A stretch of 64,000 bases of DNA from Petunia secreta. Taxonomy: Eukaryota > Streptophyta > Magnoliopsida > Solanales > Solanaceae. The stretch lies in contig JARKIP010000033.1 in the NCBI GenBank assembly GCA_029990175.1, forward strand, positions 19,203,001-19,267,000, given 5' to 3'. This document shows, one piece after another, positions 55,480 to 64,000 of the stretch. The position numbers were made by a program, and so were the translations under genes. Position 1 is the first letter of the stretch. Every line of letters starts with the position of its first letter. The notes under the pieces are model-generated. The model made no database searches. It was given only the letters and a program-made list of their open reading frames with translations, and had not been told where the DNA came from.

Positions 55480-57937
55480 CTATTTTTTCTCTTTTTTAAC
55501 CACACGTTTCACCCTGTTGCTCGACAATTGTGCATTGAGATCATCAAGATCCTCTACTGTAGAAGATCTGTTGTCACATCTACTTCTCTTGGCAGGGGTC
55601 TTTGAGGAAGAGGTCATTTCATTATCAACTACAGAATCCTGCAAATGGAAAATATTGATGTTATAAAGGTATGTAATGGAAAATTTAAATTGTGGAACAA
55701 CATAGCCCATGTTTAATTTATTTTGTAGTGAAACAGAGACACAACAAAGCTCATATTGTTTGGATACATTTGAAAAACAGGCGTGCAAGAATCAATGAAA
55801 AGAAAAGGGTGTTTAGGCATTTTTATTGTCAGCCTTGGTACTAATAGGTAATCAGCAGGGAAATTCAATAGGAAAACGCATATATATGAAACAGATATAT
55901 GAAACTAACCCCTTGAATGAGCATGGAGCAAGACATGACCAGAATAAAAGAAATCCAAAAAGAATCCTTTTGTTGTTTTACTAAATTTTCGAGAATGCAT
56001 CAGTGTAAACTTTTTCAAATGTAAATTGTGAAGGGATCAATCAAGAAATAAAATAAAGGTACATTTTATTATTTAGAATCTGTATATTCAAATTAGCGTC
56101 ATGCTCACCGTGAGTTCTTTATCTGCCTCAACAACCCCTTCATCATTGAAGTCCAGATCCTATTTAACCAATATATTAATATTGTGGTTAAGTACGCACT
56201 AAAAATGAATATTATGAACATTATGAATTTTGGAGCTTACGGTGAATGGTTTTTCACATGAAGGACGATCGTACTTCAGAAGAATATCTTCATCATCACA
56301 AACTTTTAAAACAGTATAAACTTCATCCTTTTTGGAGACGCTGCTGCTCTTTACCAACACTTTGAAAAGAACCTTTCTTTCAAGAAGTGCATCTATTTCC
56401 ACTGGATAATCCAACTCACCAGCAAAAGTCTGAAATATAATTTTATAAGAGAAGTGCTATGAAATCCAGACAATCAATTAGGTGTGATAGCATACCTGTA
56501 TTAACCCTTCCTTTAATTCTTGTGCCGGCCTCCCGATCAGCTTTTTTGCTTCGCTGTCCCAAAGCAACAATGCTATATATGCATCCTCATTATCCATAAC
56601 TTAAATTTTAATTCTATACATGTATGAAATGGTTGGTTAAACATCATAAAGTTGCATATGTATGGAAACATAGATTAGATTCAGACCAATGAGTAACAGA
56701 AGGATCCATGCTGTCGTATTTCTTGCACTTAAATTTGTTGCCAATTTGGTCGACCTCTTTTGTGCATTTCTTGCACGCAACATATGACCAGCCCAACTCA
56801 AGATCTAAATAGACAATTGTGGCCATAATCCATAAGGTTTCTTCCTGGACAACAAATTAAGGAGTAAAAAATTAAGTAACGTACATATGATTAAATGAAC
56901 TTCAAAGTGTCAAAATGTAGACTGAAAAAACTCACATGCTGACACTCAATTAAGTGCATGATATTTTTAACTTCCAAATTTTCAGAAGTCAACTGATCAG
57001 AAACTACAGAACTTTCTCCGGAAGAAATCTGACTAAGTACAATAGAGTCACTTCTTCTCACGGCAAGTAATCTGCATTTTTTGGATTGTATAAGAATAGA
57101 TTTATTAAATATAATATTAAAACATATTATATGATAGACCTGAATTTGAAATCAGTCACTTGAGGTAGATCAGAGTTTATCCATAGCTTGGAGGTATGCC
57201 ACATATTGCGAACTGAATATTTCCCTGCAACCATCATAGATTTCACATTAACACGGATAATGCTTTTAATAATAAGGTAATTAAGATACCTTTAAATTCG
57301 TTAGCTCGTATAAATTGCATGACAACTATTACAGGGTTATCGCAAGATCCATTCAAGTATGGCAAGATCTGCTCGACAAAATCGCCCCAAAAAGTGGCGG
57401 ATATTTTCTTTTTCCTACATGGGCAAAAATTGCTACTTAAGGCAAAGAAATAAAAATTGTGTTAGTATGAGCTCAATAAACTTTGCAAGCTTACGTGTGA
57501 TCTCGCATCTCGACATTCATATACACGCTTGTGTTTTTCCCTTTTTTAATTATTTTAGCATCCTCATAAGAAATAACCTCTCCAATGACATCTACAATTT
57601 GTTGTAAGTCAATATTAGTGAGTAAGTTGATTAAACAATAGTAAATAAAGAGGAAGAATTAATTACCAAAAAGTTCATCGCAGTCTATGTCCACTCCATT
57701 TATCAAATGCTCAATAGGACGGAAGCGAAAAATGTTAAGATCAAATTGTGGATCATTACTCTCCTCCACAGTTGTCCGTTAAGTGAATGTTAACTTAAAT
57801 TTGTGATCAGTCAACTTCAAATTCATATTATTTGATTCAACCAAAAAATTGTTAATTTTGTACAATCCAAGTTCAGTTATTTTGGATTTGAACATACGGA
57901 TGACAGACTTTCCGACTGTAGCATGGATTCGATCTCC
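55480..57937 (-). pseudogene. Helitron RPA1-like single-strand DNA binding protein, at least ten exons
   Basis: Plant Helitrons carry a replication protein A-like gene that binds single-stranded DNA. Exons inferred on the minus strand from GT/AG borders: 57937-57667, 57591-57495, 57414-57290, 57224-57140, 57071-56936, 56844-56687, 56599-56496, 56429-56241, 56159-56109, 55638-55480. The first reads GDRIHATVGKSVIRMFKSKI (OB fold 1). The next three give VDVIGEVISYEDAKIIKKGK, WGDFVEQILPYLNGSCDNPV and SVRNMWHTSKLWINSDLPQV (OB fold 2). Exon six is a zinc-ribbon RPA C-domain, LGWSYVACKKCTKEV then FKCKKYDS, where the last Cys is Tyr. The basic end NRVKRVVKKEKK stops at 55480. One in-frame stop (57779-57781) shows it is defective. 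The first exon is missing. Confidence 0.75.
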
Positions 57938-58372
57938 CTGGAAGAAATATGATACATTAGATACTATAATCTAGTAACATGAAACTGTACGCAAAATGTA
58001 TGATCCTATGAAACTTTGTATTAAATTTACCCTGTAAAAATTTGTGTTAAAATATATAACCCTATGAAAATGGGTCAAATGGTTATTTGTCCCTTTACAA
58101 TTAGTATTTTTGTTTTAAGGAAATTTACAATTATGTTTTAAGTTTATGACCTTGTGGGACCTACATATTAATAAAAAATTGACAAGTCAGCATTATATTC
58201 TCAAATTTGCAAAGAGGGTGCTAAAAATTAAGGACTCTCATGCAAAATAGGAGGGTATCTTGCAATTAAAATATATTTTACTTATTTGGTGGCAAAATAT
58301 ACGATCATGGGAGGCAAATCAATAGGATTTTTTTTTTTGGGGAAGTGGCTGGAACAAAACAATCGCAAAAGC
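57938..58372. other. Probable intron sequence upstream of the RPA exon
   Basis: AT-rich, with a degenerate pair of direct repeats (GCAAAATGTATGATCCTATG near 57990 and GCAAAATATACGATCATGGG near 58292) that suggests an old small transposon inside the intron. No coding signal. Confidence 0.4.
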
Positions 58373-58802
58373 TGATTTAGGATTGAAGGTAATTAAAGGG
58401 GCAAGAACAACGAATTGTGTACCTTGTTTTGCAGCGGAAATTGTTGAACTCACCACCGTAAAAATCACCCCAAGTCAAACCTTGAATCACTAGGAAACAA
58501 GGTAGGTTTCCACAAACTAAGTATCTCTTATGTGTTTCTTTTGTTGGGAGAAAAATTAGAGAGTTTTTTTTTTCTCTATTCAAGAAGAAGTGAGTTTCAC
58601 GTTCAGTTTTTCTCCATTTATCTGAAGAAGTGAGAGGGCCCCACCACTACTCACATAACGCATAAAGAAAGAGTTGTGGGGGGGGGGGGGGAGTTGTAAC
58701 TTCTCTTAACCACTCTCACTTATCTGAATTTAATTGGGTCAAGTATTGGGTTGGGCCAAACCACATGGGCGACCCATGATCCAATAACCCAAATAACTAA
58801 CA
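58373..58802 (-). repeat. 3' LTR of copia element 3
   Basis: The minus strand starts TGTTAGTTATTTGGGTTATT at 58802. It contains a C14 run (G-run at 58678-58691 on the plus strand) and ends in CA near 58373. The far boundary cannot be checked because the second LTR is outside. Confidence 0.6.
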
Positions 58803-58815
58803 TCTCCCACTTCGC
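58803..58815 (-). promoter_or_regulatory. Polypurine tract of copia element 3
   Basis: Minus strand GCGAAGTGGGAGA abuts TGTTAG of the 3' LTR. Confidence 0.8.
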
Positions 58816-59876
58816 ACATGGTGGACTAGATCCAAACCAGTACCATATCAATAACACATATAATTCATACAGACAAATAGTTCGTGCGACCTGCGAGCAT
58901 CTTCAAGAGCCATACCTACTAAGGTTGTGCAATAGCTCCATGTAGGAATTCAATCACATACGGAAAGAATTCACTATTAACATGAGGATATTATTACTCG
59001 CAATACCCCAGACATCATTCGCTACCCTAGTAGCTACTTATCTGATCCCTCAACCTCGATTGAGGCGAACTCGAGTTCCTATTTAACTTAGTATCACAAT
59101 TACACTTGAAACTCTCATGGCAAATGTAATGGTCGACCTGTGAATATAAGTTAATTTATAAATTATTCTAATTGTCTTCCCTTTCTACTCGAATCTATTC
59201 ATCCCAAATCAGCTGCTTTCCTAGACATGCACCGCATTGCCAAATCACTCGTGGCTATTAGTAACATGCTAAAGTAGCAACACAGATTTGTACTTCAAGA
59301 GACAGTAAAAGGTCAAAGGGTATTCTAATGAAAATCAAATTGATTTTGCTTAGGGTCTCACACAATGAAGAAGCAGGGATCCATTCTTCTATCACCCTAT
59401 TGGTCGATCAGCACACATGGTATGAAACACGTGCTACGGTGTTCTTGCCTAATTTTGGCGCGTGTGTCTCATTTCTAAATATATAAACACCGTACAGATC
59501 TTGATCTAGACACTTCTGAATGTCTAACCTGAGTTTTTCTTCAAACAATCCTCAGATCCAATAATTTATGAAAAACTCACATCTGGCTTACGAAACAAGT
59601 CATATAGGATATACAAATCCATAAGTCTGAAATCTAATCAAGACCGACCATTTAAACTATTTATGACCTTGTACAATTCAAGGTTCTAATTGGTCTCATC
59701 CCTGCACGTTCCTCGACGTCAGAGGCGATTGCCCGTGTGAGAGAGCCGATCTCGCGACTTGTTCGACACACTTATCACAAATAAATTCCATCACATGCAG
59801 ATGAGATTTAATACAAACTCAATCATATATATAGATGAGTATAACATTCAAATTGTTCTACAATACATAAATTTAG
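58816..59876 (-). other. 3' untranslated region of copia element 3
   Basis: 1.06 kb between the pol stop and the PPT with no open frame of note on either strand. Confidence 0.6.
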
Positions 59877-60761
59877 TCATATCCTACGCAAACCTAGAGC
59901 CATTACATGTTTCTCAAACTGGTCTCTAGATATTGCCTTTGTAAAAGGATCAGCTACCATTTTTAGTGTAGGCATGTATTGTATTGGAACTTCACCACTT
60001 GCAACTATGTTTCTCAAGTACTTATACTTGGTATCAATGTGTTTGGTCTTTTCATGATGCTTAGGATCTTTTATAAAATCAATAGCCGCCTGACTATCAC
60101 AATATAAAATTATCGATCCTTGAGGATTCTTTGCAATATCTAGATGCTCAAAGAATCTCTTCAACCAAACAGCTTCTTGTACTGCATATGTATAAGCTAC
60201 GAACTCAGCTTCCATAGTTGAAAGAGCAATACAAGTTTGTTTCTTACTTTTCCATGAAATGGCCCCACCATTTAGTAAGAAAGCATATCCAGATGTTGAC
60301 TTTCGTTCATCCAAGTCACCAGCCCAATCAGCATCTGTATAACCTCTCAACATCAAATCAGATCCACCATAGCATAGTGAATAATCTGCAGTTCCTTTCA
60401 GGTATCGAAATATCCTCTTCACTGCTTTCCAATGATTTCTTCCAGGATTGGATTGATATCTGCTAACTAGACCTACGGCATAACAGATATCAGGGCGAGT
60501 ACACAACATAGCGTACATCAAGCTCCCGATAGCACTTGAGTATGGAACTCGAGACATTTCATCCTTCTCTCTTTGCGTCTGTGGACACATTTCGAGACAT
60601 AAAGCTTCACCTTTCGCTACAGGAGTATCCATGGGTTTGCACTCACTCATCCGAAAGCGTTCCAGAATTTTCTTTATATATGTTTCTTGAGACAGACTCA
60701 ATAATTTCTTGGAACGGTTTCTTTGGATCTTAACTCCTAGGATATAGTCTGCTTCACCCAT
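59877..60761 (-). CDS. Copia element 3 RT C-terminus and RNase H
   Basis: Minus-strand frame of 294 residues from MGEADYILGVKIQRNRSKKL to the stop at 59877. RNase H motifs: GYTDADWAGDLDERKSTSGY, STMEAEFVAY, YCDSQAAIDFIKDPKHHEKT, HIDTKYKYLRNIV and MVADPFTKAISRDQFEKHV. All catalytic acidic residues expected of copia RNase H appear present. It is continuous with the upstream RT apart from a one-base loss after SFDMK, so it is not a separate gene. Confidence 0.88.
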   Translation of the reverse strand: MGEADYILGVKIQRNRSKKLLSLSQETYIKKILERFRMSECKPMDTPVAKGEALCLEMCPQTQREKDEMSRVPYSSAIGSLMYAMLCTRPDICYAVGLVSRYQSNPGRNHWKAVKRIFRYLKGTADYSLCYGGSDLMLRGYTDADWAGDLDERKSTSGYAFLLNGGAISWKSKKQTCIALSTMEAEFVAYTYAVQEAVWLKRFFEHLDIAKNPQGSIILYCDSQAAIDFIKDPKHHEKTKHIDTKYKYLRNIVASGEVPIQYMPTLKMVADPFTKAISRDQFEKHVMALGLRRI

Positions 60762-62518
60762 ATTTTCATGTCAAATGACTTTGAAAGCCATGACTTGATA
60801 ATCTTTAGATACTCCAAATTATTTCCAGCCATCAATATATCATCCACGTAAAGAGAAAGAATTGCAAACATATCATTGGACCTTTTAACATAAATGCAAT
60901 GGTCTTCATCAAACATAGTAAAATCATATGAGATCATTTCTTTATGAAATCTCAAGTACCATTGCCTTGAAGACTGCTTTAGACCATAAATAGATCTTTT
61001 CAATTTATAGACCTTATTTTCTTGGCCCTTAACGATGAAACCTACAGGTTGTACCATGTAGATCTCCTCGTTCAATTCTCCATTGAGAAAAGCTGTCTTT
61101 ACGTCCATTTGGTGTAATTCTAGATCCAAACGCGCAACAATAGCTAAAAGTAAGCGAATTGAGGTAAACTTCACAACTGGCGAAAAAGTATCCTCATAAT
61201 CAATTCCTGCTTGCTGAGTAAAGCCTTTTGCTACCAGTCGTGCCTTGTATCTTTCTATCGATCCATCCGCTTTACGTTTAATTTTCAGAACCCATTTGTT
61301 CTTAATTGCTTTACGCTCAGGCGGAAGATCAACTAAGTCCCAGACTTTGTTGGTTCTCATGGACTCTAACTCTTCTTTCATTGCTTTCATCCACTCATCC
61401 TTTTCAGGGCTCGATAAAGCCTCGGCAACGGAATTTGGTTCATTCACTTCCGATGCCGATACCAGGAAAACGTAATCCTCTATATCATAAGTACGTTTAG
61501 GTACACCTTTCCTGGTACTCTTTCTTAATTGAAACTCAGATTCACAAGAAGGATCTTGTATTGAAAAACTCCCACTCGGATCAGCACCATACTCTTGATC
61601 AATTAGATCATCAAATGTGTCAGAAGACACTTGCTGACCATTTGAGTTCAACATTTCATAAAGAGGCTCTCCGTCCTTTACTTCACCCTTCTTAGGAAAA
61701 TCATTTTCTAAAAATGTGACATCTCGTGATTCAATTTCAGTAACACTTCCATCCTCCAATTCACCAATAAACACATACCCTTTAGAGTGTTCTGAGTATC
61801 TTATAAAGATACATTTCTTGCCTTTTGGACCCAGTTTACCAAACTTGTTAAAAGAATCTTTTATGAATGCAGCACAACCCCAAGGTCGTAAATAATCCAA
61901 GTTTGGTTTCTGGCCGGTCCATAGCTCATAAGGAGTGGAAGGAACTGACTTAGAAGGCACTCTATTCAATATATAGGCTGCAGTTAATAACGCATCTCCC
62001 CAAAAAGAGATAGGTAAATTAGCTCGCGCCATCATTGATCTTGTCATATCCAATAGAGTTCTATTCCTCCTTTCTGCTACACCATTTTGCTGAGGTGTAT
62101 AAGGAATAGTTAATTGTCTGGTGATTCCTTTTTCACTACACAAGTCAATAAATTGTCTTGAAAGATATTCACGCCCTCTATCAGTTCTTAGAGTTTTTAT
62201 ACTCTTGTCTAATTGATTCTCAACCTCATTCATGTATCGTTTGAAGCACTCAAGTGCTTCGGATTTATGAGAAATCAAATAAACATAACCAAAACGCGTG
62301 AAATCATCAACAAACGTAATAAAGTACAAGGCACCAGATCTTGCCTTCACGTTCATTGGACCACAGATATCTGAATGGATTAATTGCAATGGAAAGTCAG
62401 ATCTCTTAGCCTTCCCAAAAGGTTTACGTGTAATCTTTCCGGCAAGACATTGTTCACAAGTTGGCATTTCAATTTTCGAGAAAGAACTCAAGTGTCCTTC
62501 CTTTGCCAATCTATTCAT
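60737..62518 (-). CDS. Copia element 3 integrase and reverse transcriptase
   Basis: A 593-residue minus-strand frame. Integrase: CEQCLAGKITRKPFGKA (zinc-binding Cys pair), LIHSDICGPMNVKARSG, FVDDFTRFGYVY, LRTDRGREYLSRQFIDLCSE and PYTPQQNGVAERRNRTLLDM hold the DDE residues. RT: NKWVLKIKRKADGSIERYKA, DLELHQMDVKTAFLNGELNE, YGLKQSSRQWYLRF, and the box LYVDDILMAGN. No stop interrupts it. It is joined to gag-protease by a frameshift near 62533 and to RNase H by one near 60763. Confidence 0.9.
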   Translation of the reverse strand: MNRLAKEGHLSSFSKIEMPTCEQCLAGKITRKPFGKAKRSDFPLQLIHSDICGPMNVKARSGALYFITFVDDFTRFGYVYLISHKSEALECFKRYMNEVENQLDKSIKTLRTDRGREYLSRQFIDLCSEKGITRQLTIPYTPQQNGVAERRNRTLLDMTRSMMARANLPISFWGDALLTAAYILNRVPSKSVPSTPYELWTGQKPNLDYLRPWGCAAFIKDSFNKFGKLGPKGKKCIFIRYSEHSKGYVFIGELEDGSVTEIESRDVTFLENDFPKKGEVKDGEPLYEMLNSNGQQVSSDTFDDLIDQEYGADPSGSFSIQDPSCESEFQLRKSTRKGVPKRTYDIEDYVFLVSASEVNEPNSVAEALSSPEKDEWMKAMKEELESMRTNKVWDLVDLPPERKAIKNKWVLKIKRKADGSIERYKARLVAKGFTQQAGIDYEDTFSPVVKFTSIRLLLAIVARLDLELHQMDVKTAFLNGELNEEIYMVQPVGFIVKGQENKVYKLKRSIYGLKQSSRQWYLRFHKEMISYDFTMFDEDHCIYVKRSNDMFAILSLYVDDILMAGNNLEYLKIIKSWLSKSFDMKIWVKQTIS

Positions 62519-63908
62519 TCGATCTTGCCCTGTGACCTAATCTAGCATGCCATGTAATAATGTCAACATCTCTATTACTAGAAGAACATGCCATAACACA
62601 ACGGTCCACATAATAGTCATAAGTAGAAGGATTACAACTTAATACAAAGAAACCATCGTAAAGATGTCCAGAACCATAAAAGACATTGTCTAGAGTAATT
62701 CTCACAACATTGCGACTAAAGTTCAAACAGAAACCTAAATTAAGAAGTACAGACACAGATATTAAGTTCCGTCGAATTTCTGGAGCATATAGGACGTCAT
62801 GCAACATCAAAGTACGGCCACCACGCAAGTCAATCCTGCAAGTGCCAAGACCTTTGACTTCAACCTTCGCATTATTTCCTACATATATCCACCTTGATCC
62901 AGATGGTACTCGACGGTACTCCACAAACGCTTCTCGATCACGGGTCACATGGTCGGTGGCCCCTGAGTCTACAATCCACACAGGATAAGATTCAGTTAAT
63001 AAAACGGTGCTAGAAACAAATGTAGCACTTAGAGATGCGTTTTGAAATGCTACCTTTTTCGGCTCAGTGCATTCACGAGCAAAGTGTCCCGGCACTTGGC
63101 AGTTGTAGCATTTCATCTTGCTCTTGTCTTTCTTCTTAAAGAACCGTTTTCCCTTCTTAGGATTTGGTTTGTTTCTCTTCTTTGAGGGTCCCTCACTAGT
63201 CTCCTTGCCCTTTCCGCCTTTCTTCCATTCATTTTTACGCTTGAATCCTGAAGCCTTTTTACCACTTGATTCTGCCACATAGGCAGTGGGTATAGCTTTT
63301 GCAGCACCAAGCCGCTCATCTTCAAGCTCAACATGGCGAGCAACATCACCAAAAGTTTTGATGCTGTTATTGTGGGTCAAGTTTACTTTCAGATGTTCCC
63401 AATTACTTGGAAGAGACCGGATCACTGCCTGAACCTGCTGCTCATCAGAGAGAATATGACCAGCACTTTTGAGTTGAGCTATCATGTTTGACATCACCCT
63501 AAGGTGTTGTTTGACACTATGGTCATGACGCTTCTTGTAAGTGTCAAATTTGATAGTCAACTGTCTAAGGCGGGTCACAGTAGTACCCCCATATGTTTCT
63601 CTCAAATGTGCCCACATGGCATGAGCAGTAGGGAATTGTTCACATTCGTGAATGAAATCATCCACAACTGAGCTTACAATGATTCCACGAGCAGTGGCAT
63701 CTTTCTTTTTCCAAGAATTGTAAGCCTCAAGATCTCTCCTATGTTGGGCAGTGTTACCCTCCTCTGGGCAAACCATGACATGGTTAATGGCTTCTAGAGC
63801 ATCTTGCTCTTCCAGCACATACCACATCTTACGGCTCCAAATGTCATAATTCTCGCCGTTCAGTTTGTCACCCTTGTTTAAGTTAGCAATGATAGTTTTT
63901 GATGCCAT
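62511..63908 (-). CDS. Copia element 3 gag and protease
   Basis: A 465-residue minus-strand frame starting at the ATG at 63908 (MASKTIIANLNKGDKLNGEN), a capsid of copia type (SWKKKDATARGIIVSSVVDD, LRETYGGTTVTRLRQLTIKF). A Lys-rich linker follows, then an intact CCHC knuckle CYNCQVPGHFAREC, and protease PVWIVDSGATDHVT with catalytic DSGA. It ends in the pre-integrase motif WHARLGH, where two bases are lost relative to LGHIGQDRMN and the frame stops. The start is chosen because it precedes the capsid and no upstream ATG in frame is visible. Confidence 0.9.
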   Translation of the reverse strand: MASKTIIANLNKGDKLNGENYDIWSRKMWYVLEEQDALEAINHVMVCPEEGNTAQHRRDLEAYNSWKKKDATARGIIVSSVVDDFIHECEQFPTAHAMWAHLRETYGGTTVTRLRQLTIKFDTYKKRHDHSVKQHLRVMSNMIAQLKSAGHILSDEQQVQAVIRSLPSNWEHLKVNLTHNNSIKTFGDVARHVELEDERLGAAKAIPTAYVAESSGKKASGFKRKNEWKKGGKGKETSEGPSKKRNKPNPKKGKRFFKKKDKSKMKCYNCQVPGHFARECTEPKKVAFQNASLSATFVSSTVLLTESYPVWIVDSGATDHVTRDREAFVEYRRVPSGSRWIYVGNNAKVEVKGLGTCRIDLRGGRTLMLHDVLYAPEIRRNLISVSVLLNLGFCLNFSRNVVRITLDNVFYGSGHLYDGFFVLSCNPSTYDYYVDRCVMACSSSNRDVDIITWHARLGHRARSNE

Positions 63909-64000
63909 AGTCTGTTAAATGAAACAATAATGCAAGTGTATTTATTACTCATCATTCTCGCATGTGATATGCACACTTAGGCAAATCAATTAAATAAAAT
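63909..64000 (-). other. 5' leader of copia element 3 (partial)
   Basis: Sequence upstream of gag, without TGGTATCAGAGC inside the window. The primer site and 5' LTR must be further right. Confidence 0.5.

Larger units (their letters stand above)
33722..58372 (-). mobile_element. Giant autonomous-type Helitron with RPA and Rep-helicase genes, defective and nested
   Basis: The minus-strand 3' end is CGCATCGCGCGGATGTTATA then CTAG at 33725-33722 followed by T, with a short GC-rich hairpin before it. Upstream on the same strand lie, in order toward the 5' end, repeated non-coding blocks, a PIF1-like helicase, the HUH Rep domain, its N-terminal exons, and an RPA-like gene with OB folds. This set is the gene content of plant Helitrons. 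Three LTR elements interrupt it. I found no Helitron 5' TC terminus up to 58372, where the last copia element starts, so the 5' end is probably outside the window. Inserted DNA accounts for about 10.2 kb of the 24.65 kb span. Confidence 0.7.
58373..64000 (-). mobile_element. Ty1/copia element 3, nearly intact, runs off the window
   Basis: The minus strand contains gag, protease, integrase, RT and RNase H over 63908-59877 with only two frameshifts, then a 1 kb 3' leader, a PPT (GAAGTGGGAGA) and a 3' LTR ending at 58802. The 5' LTR lies outside the window. The outer LTR end is uncertain (58373 or about 58384). Its coding quality is far better than the other copia copies here. Confidence 0.85.

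Overview
The window looks like transposon-packed intergenic DNA from a large plant genome, most likely a member of the Solanaceae. I infer this from the AT-rich composition, the many Ty1/copia, Ty3/gypsy and Helitron coding remnants, tRNA-iMet primer sites, and a SINE tail that matches my recollection of the tobacco TS SINE family. I see no convincing host gene. Nearly every recognisable coding stretch belongs to a transposable element and carries stops, frameshifts or internal deletions.

Layout. 1-5637: a minus-strand Ty3/gypsy element of Tat/Retand type. It has one LTR at 5029-5637, a decayed pol, and an antisense coiled-coil reading frame with a spliceosomal-type intron. 6712-17384: a Mutator-like (MULE) non-autonomous element with long terminal inverted repeats, split by a 9.3 kb minus-strand Tekay/Del-type chromovirus (7772-17120, near-identical 2.5 kb LTRs, target duplication GTTAT). 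About 17.4-33.5 kb: several diverged copies of one large repeat unit, each with a palindromic hairpin block. These copies are interrupted by a Ty1/copia element (22585-27563), a TS-like SINE (27811-27938) and a 3.4 kb non-autonomous Helitron (29831-33234). The uninterrupted sister copies serve as internal empty sites.

From 33722 to at least about 58.37 kb runs the most striking feature: a very large, intron-rich, minus-strand plant Helitron. In its own 5'-to-3' order it carries an RPA-like gene with OB folds (57937-55480), a multi-exon Rep-helicase gene (53361-42198), a 3' region of repeated blocks, and a CTAG terminus. It has been invaded by a Ty1/copia element (36612-41842, target duplication ATTTT), a non-autonomous LTR element that encodes a retropepsin-like protein but no RT or integrase (44678-49655, target duplication AAACC), and a nearly intact Ty1/copia element that runs off the window (about 58373-64000). 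The Helitron 5' end probably lies beyond the window.

The elements form a layered record of insertions. The Tat element, the large repeat units and the Helitron genes are old and decayed. The Tekay element (LTRs differing by roughly 1-2 percent by eye) and the last copia element (two frameshifts over more than 4 kb of coding sequence) are the youngest. Boundaries marked by TG..CA ends, PBS, PPT and target duplications are solid. Lineage names, homologies and percent identities come from reading by eye, without database comparison.
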